6,640 nt of DNA, from positions 1 through 6,640 of the forward strand of contig JALZVN010000287.1 in NCBI GenBank assembly GCA_023299965.1, read 5' to 3'. Under the pieces are notes generated by a model. That model made no database searches, had not been told where the DNA came from, and saw nothing but the letters and a program-made list of their open reading frames with translations. Position 1 is the first letter of the stretch. Each line of letters starts with the position of its first letter. Positions 5,412 to 6,640 of the stretch are shown in pieces. The stretch is from Saprospiraceae bacterium. Lineage in GTDB: Bacteria; Bacteroidota; Bacteroidia; Chitinophagales; Saprospiraceae. Both the position numbers and the translations under genes were made by a program.

Positions 5412-6583
5412 TTTGTCTTTTTTAAAGATGAATCAATATCAATGATGAGGTCATCTATATTTTCCAGCCCTACTGAAAGTCTGATAAAATTGGATGAAAT
5501 TCCAGCATCAATTAATTGCTTTTCGTCCAGTTTAGAGTGGGTTGTGGAGGCTGGGTGAGTGGCGATAGATCTAGTGTCTCCTAAGTTAGCAGTAAGGCTG
5601 TGAAGTTTCAGATTGTTGAGTAGGTTAAAGGCACTGTTCTTATTTCCTTTGATTGTAAAGCCAACTAAACCTCCGCCTAGTTTCATTTGCTTTTTTGCAA
5701 GAGCATAACTTTCCATGCTAGTCAAGAATGGATAGATTACGTTTTCTACCTGTGGATGTTGATCAAGCCATGTTGCTATAGTCATTGCATTGCTGCAGTG
5801 TCGATCCATTCTCATGGCTAAGGTTTCTATACTTTTAGATAATATCCAGGCATTGAAAGGAGAGAGGCAGGCTCCTGTTCTTCTAATAAAGTTGTAGCAA
5901 GGTTTAATATGTTCATTAGATCCTAAGATTGCGCCGCCCAATACTCTTCCTTGTCCATCAATATATTTTGTAGCAGAATGAATGCATATGTCAATACCAA
6001 AGTCTGATGGGTTCTGTAAATAGGGGGTAGCGAAACAATTGTCTACTATAGATATAATATTATTTTTCTTACAGATATTTGAGAGAAACTCGAGGTCGGC
6101 AATTTTTAATGTCGGATTAGATGGAGTTTCTAAGTATATAATTTTTGTGTTGTCTCTGATGGATTCTTGCCAAGCAGTGTGATCTTCTAAATCCACTAAG
6201 GTATACTCTACGCCCATTTTGGGTAGAATATGTTGAATGATATATAAGGTGTTCCCGAATGAATTTTTTGAGGCTATAATGTGGTCTCCTTGTTGAATAA
6301 AAGCGACCAAGCTAGTATATACAGCTGCCATCCCGGATGCAGTAGCAATGCCAGCGTCATATTTCTCTAAGAGGCATAGTTTTCTTATAAATTCATCGGT
6401 GTTGGGATTTGAAAACCGAGAATAAAGGTTGCCTTGTTCAGAACCATTGAATATCGCCGAGCCATGTTCGGCATTTTCAAAAGTAAAACTGGAGGTAAGA
6501 AATAAGGGAGTCGAATGTTCTCGATGCTCTGATTGAGTTGCTTGTGTGCGTATTGCTAATGTTTCGAAAGATACCTTATCCAT
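5408..6583 (-). CDS. metZ: O-acylhomoserine sulfhydrylase, PLP-dependent (MetZ-like; Cys/Met metabolism family)
   Basis: This 391-residue protein is full length for the Cys/Met metabolism PLP family (fold type I). The PLP-binding lysine is K206 in HSATKYIDGQGRVLGG (202-217); the GQGR continuation is typical of MetZ-type sulfhydrylases. Other family marks are Y54-S-R (phosphate contact), A82-S-G-M-A-A (phosphate loop), Y150-L-E-T-P-S-N-P (150-157), D191-N-C-F-A-T-P and the C-terminal substrate region R338-S-I-A-T-H-P-A-S-T-T-H. It should replace the acyl group of O-acetyl- or O-succinylhomoserine with sulfide to give homocysteine. Its partner is the MetX domain of the next gene, which makes this substrate; the two reading frames overlap by four bases (ATGA), so translation is probably coupled. 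A cystathionine gamma-synthase (MetB) activity, using cysteine, cannot be ruled out from sequence. The ATG start (6583-6581) has an A/T-rich upstream region without Shine-Dalgarno motif. Confidence 0.88.
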   Translation of the reverse strand: MDKVSFETLAIRTQATQSEHREHSTPLFLTSSFTFENAEHGSAIFNGSEQGNLYSRFSNPNTDEFIRKLCLLEKYDAGIATASGMAAVYTSLVAFIQQGDHIIASKNSFGNTLYIIQHILPKMGVEYTLVDLEDHTAWQESIRDNTKIIYLETPSNPTLKIADLEFLSNICKKNNIISIVDNCFATPYLQNPSDFGIDICIHSATKYIDGQGRVLGGAILGSNEHIKPCYNFIRRTGACLSPFNAWILSKSIETLAMRMDRHCSNAMTIATWLDQHPQVENVIYPFLTSMESYALAKKQMKLGGGLVGFTIKGNKNSAFNLLNNLKLHSLTANLGDTRSIATHPASTTHSKLDEKQLIDAGISSNFIRLSVGLENIDDLIIDIDSSLKKTK

Positions 6584-6640
6584 TGTGATTTTTTAGATTA
6601 TCAAGAATGGATGAAGCTGTGTTTTAAACAGAAACGTATT
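6584..6640 (-). promoter_or_regulatory. Partial leader of the metZ operon, possible end of a SAM-sensing riboswitch
   Basis: Only the last 57 bases of the operon leader are inside the window. On the coding strand they include a small hairpin (CTGT/ACAG, 6631-6617), then GCTTCATCC, then GATAAT, then an A/T-rich stretch before the ATG. This order loosely recalls the 3' part of SAM-I (S-box) riboswitches, where P3 is followed by GCTAAATCC and a closing GATAAG-like P1 strand. The conserved GCAACC before P3 is not seen, so the resemblance is weak. No TAnnTTTG promoter element lies in these bases; the promoter must be further right. Confidence 0.2.

Noticed and set aside
6597..6640. A plus-strand S-box start (TTATCAAGAA resembles the 5' end of SAM-I riboswitches)
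   Set aside because: The following bases lack the conserved GAGGGA and GGCCC core, so a plus-strand SAM-I riboswitch at the right edge is not supported.

Overview
The window looks like chromosomal DNA from an AT-rich member of the Bacteroidota, probably a marine flavobacterial or cytophagal lineage. Four things point that way: the composition, start codons preceded by A/T-rich sequence without a purine-rich Shine-Dalgarno motif, the style of the secreted protein, and the arrangement of the methionine genes. The lineage is an inference from the sequence alone.

Right half (about 2031-6583, minus strand): a two-gene methionine/threonine operon read right to left. First comes a PLP-dependent acylhomoserine sulfhydrylase of the MetZ type (391 aa). 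It overlaps by four bases (ATGA) a giant 1126-residue protein that joins homoserine O-acyltransferase (MetX), aspartate kinase with two ACT domains, and homoserine dehydrogenase. These two polypeptides carry every step from aspartate to homocysteine except aspartate-semialdehyde dehydrogenase. The operon ends at a strong hairpin terminator (1957-1988), which works in both directions because the operon converges with the gene to its left. Only 57 bases of the operon leader are visible. Any riboswitch or promoter lies mostly beyond the right edge.

Middle left (814-1749, plus strand): a gene for a probable exported protein of unknown function, split by a single in-frame amber codon at 1282-1284. 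The two open frames on either side of the TAG are directly contiguous and in the same frame, so this is most simply one gene of about 311 codons broken by a nonsense change.

Far left (1-813): the first 29 codons of a minus-strand gene starting with a signal peptide run off the left edge. A gene-free stretch of about 725 bases follows. It holds a strong composite dyad (435-477) and, at 591-728, a structured REP-like element of three successive hairpins just upstream of the broken gene. Short related repeats around that element hint at a small non-autonomous mobile or repetitive unit.

I see no CRISPR array, tRNA, rRNA, transposase or phage gene. The most distinctive coding feature is the three-enzyme fusion. 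The most distinctive non-coding feature is the REP-like cluster.
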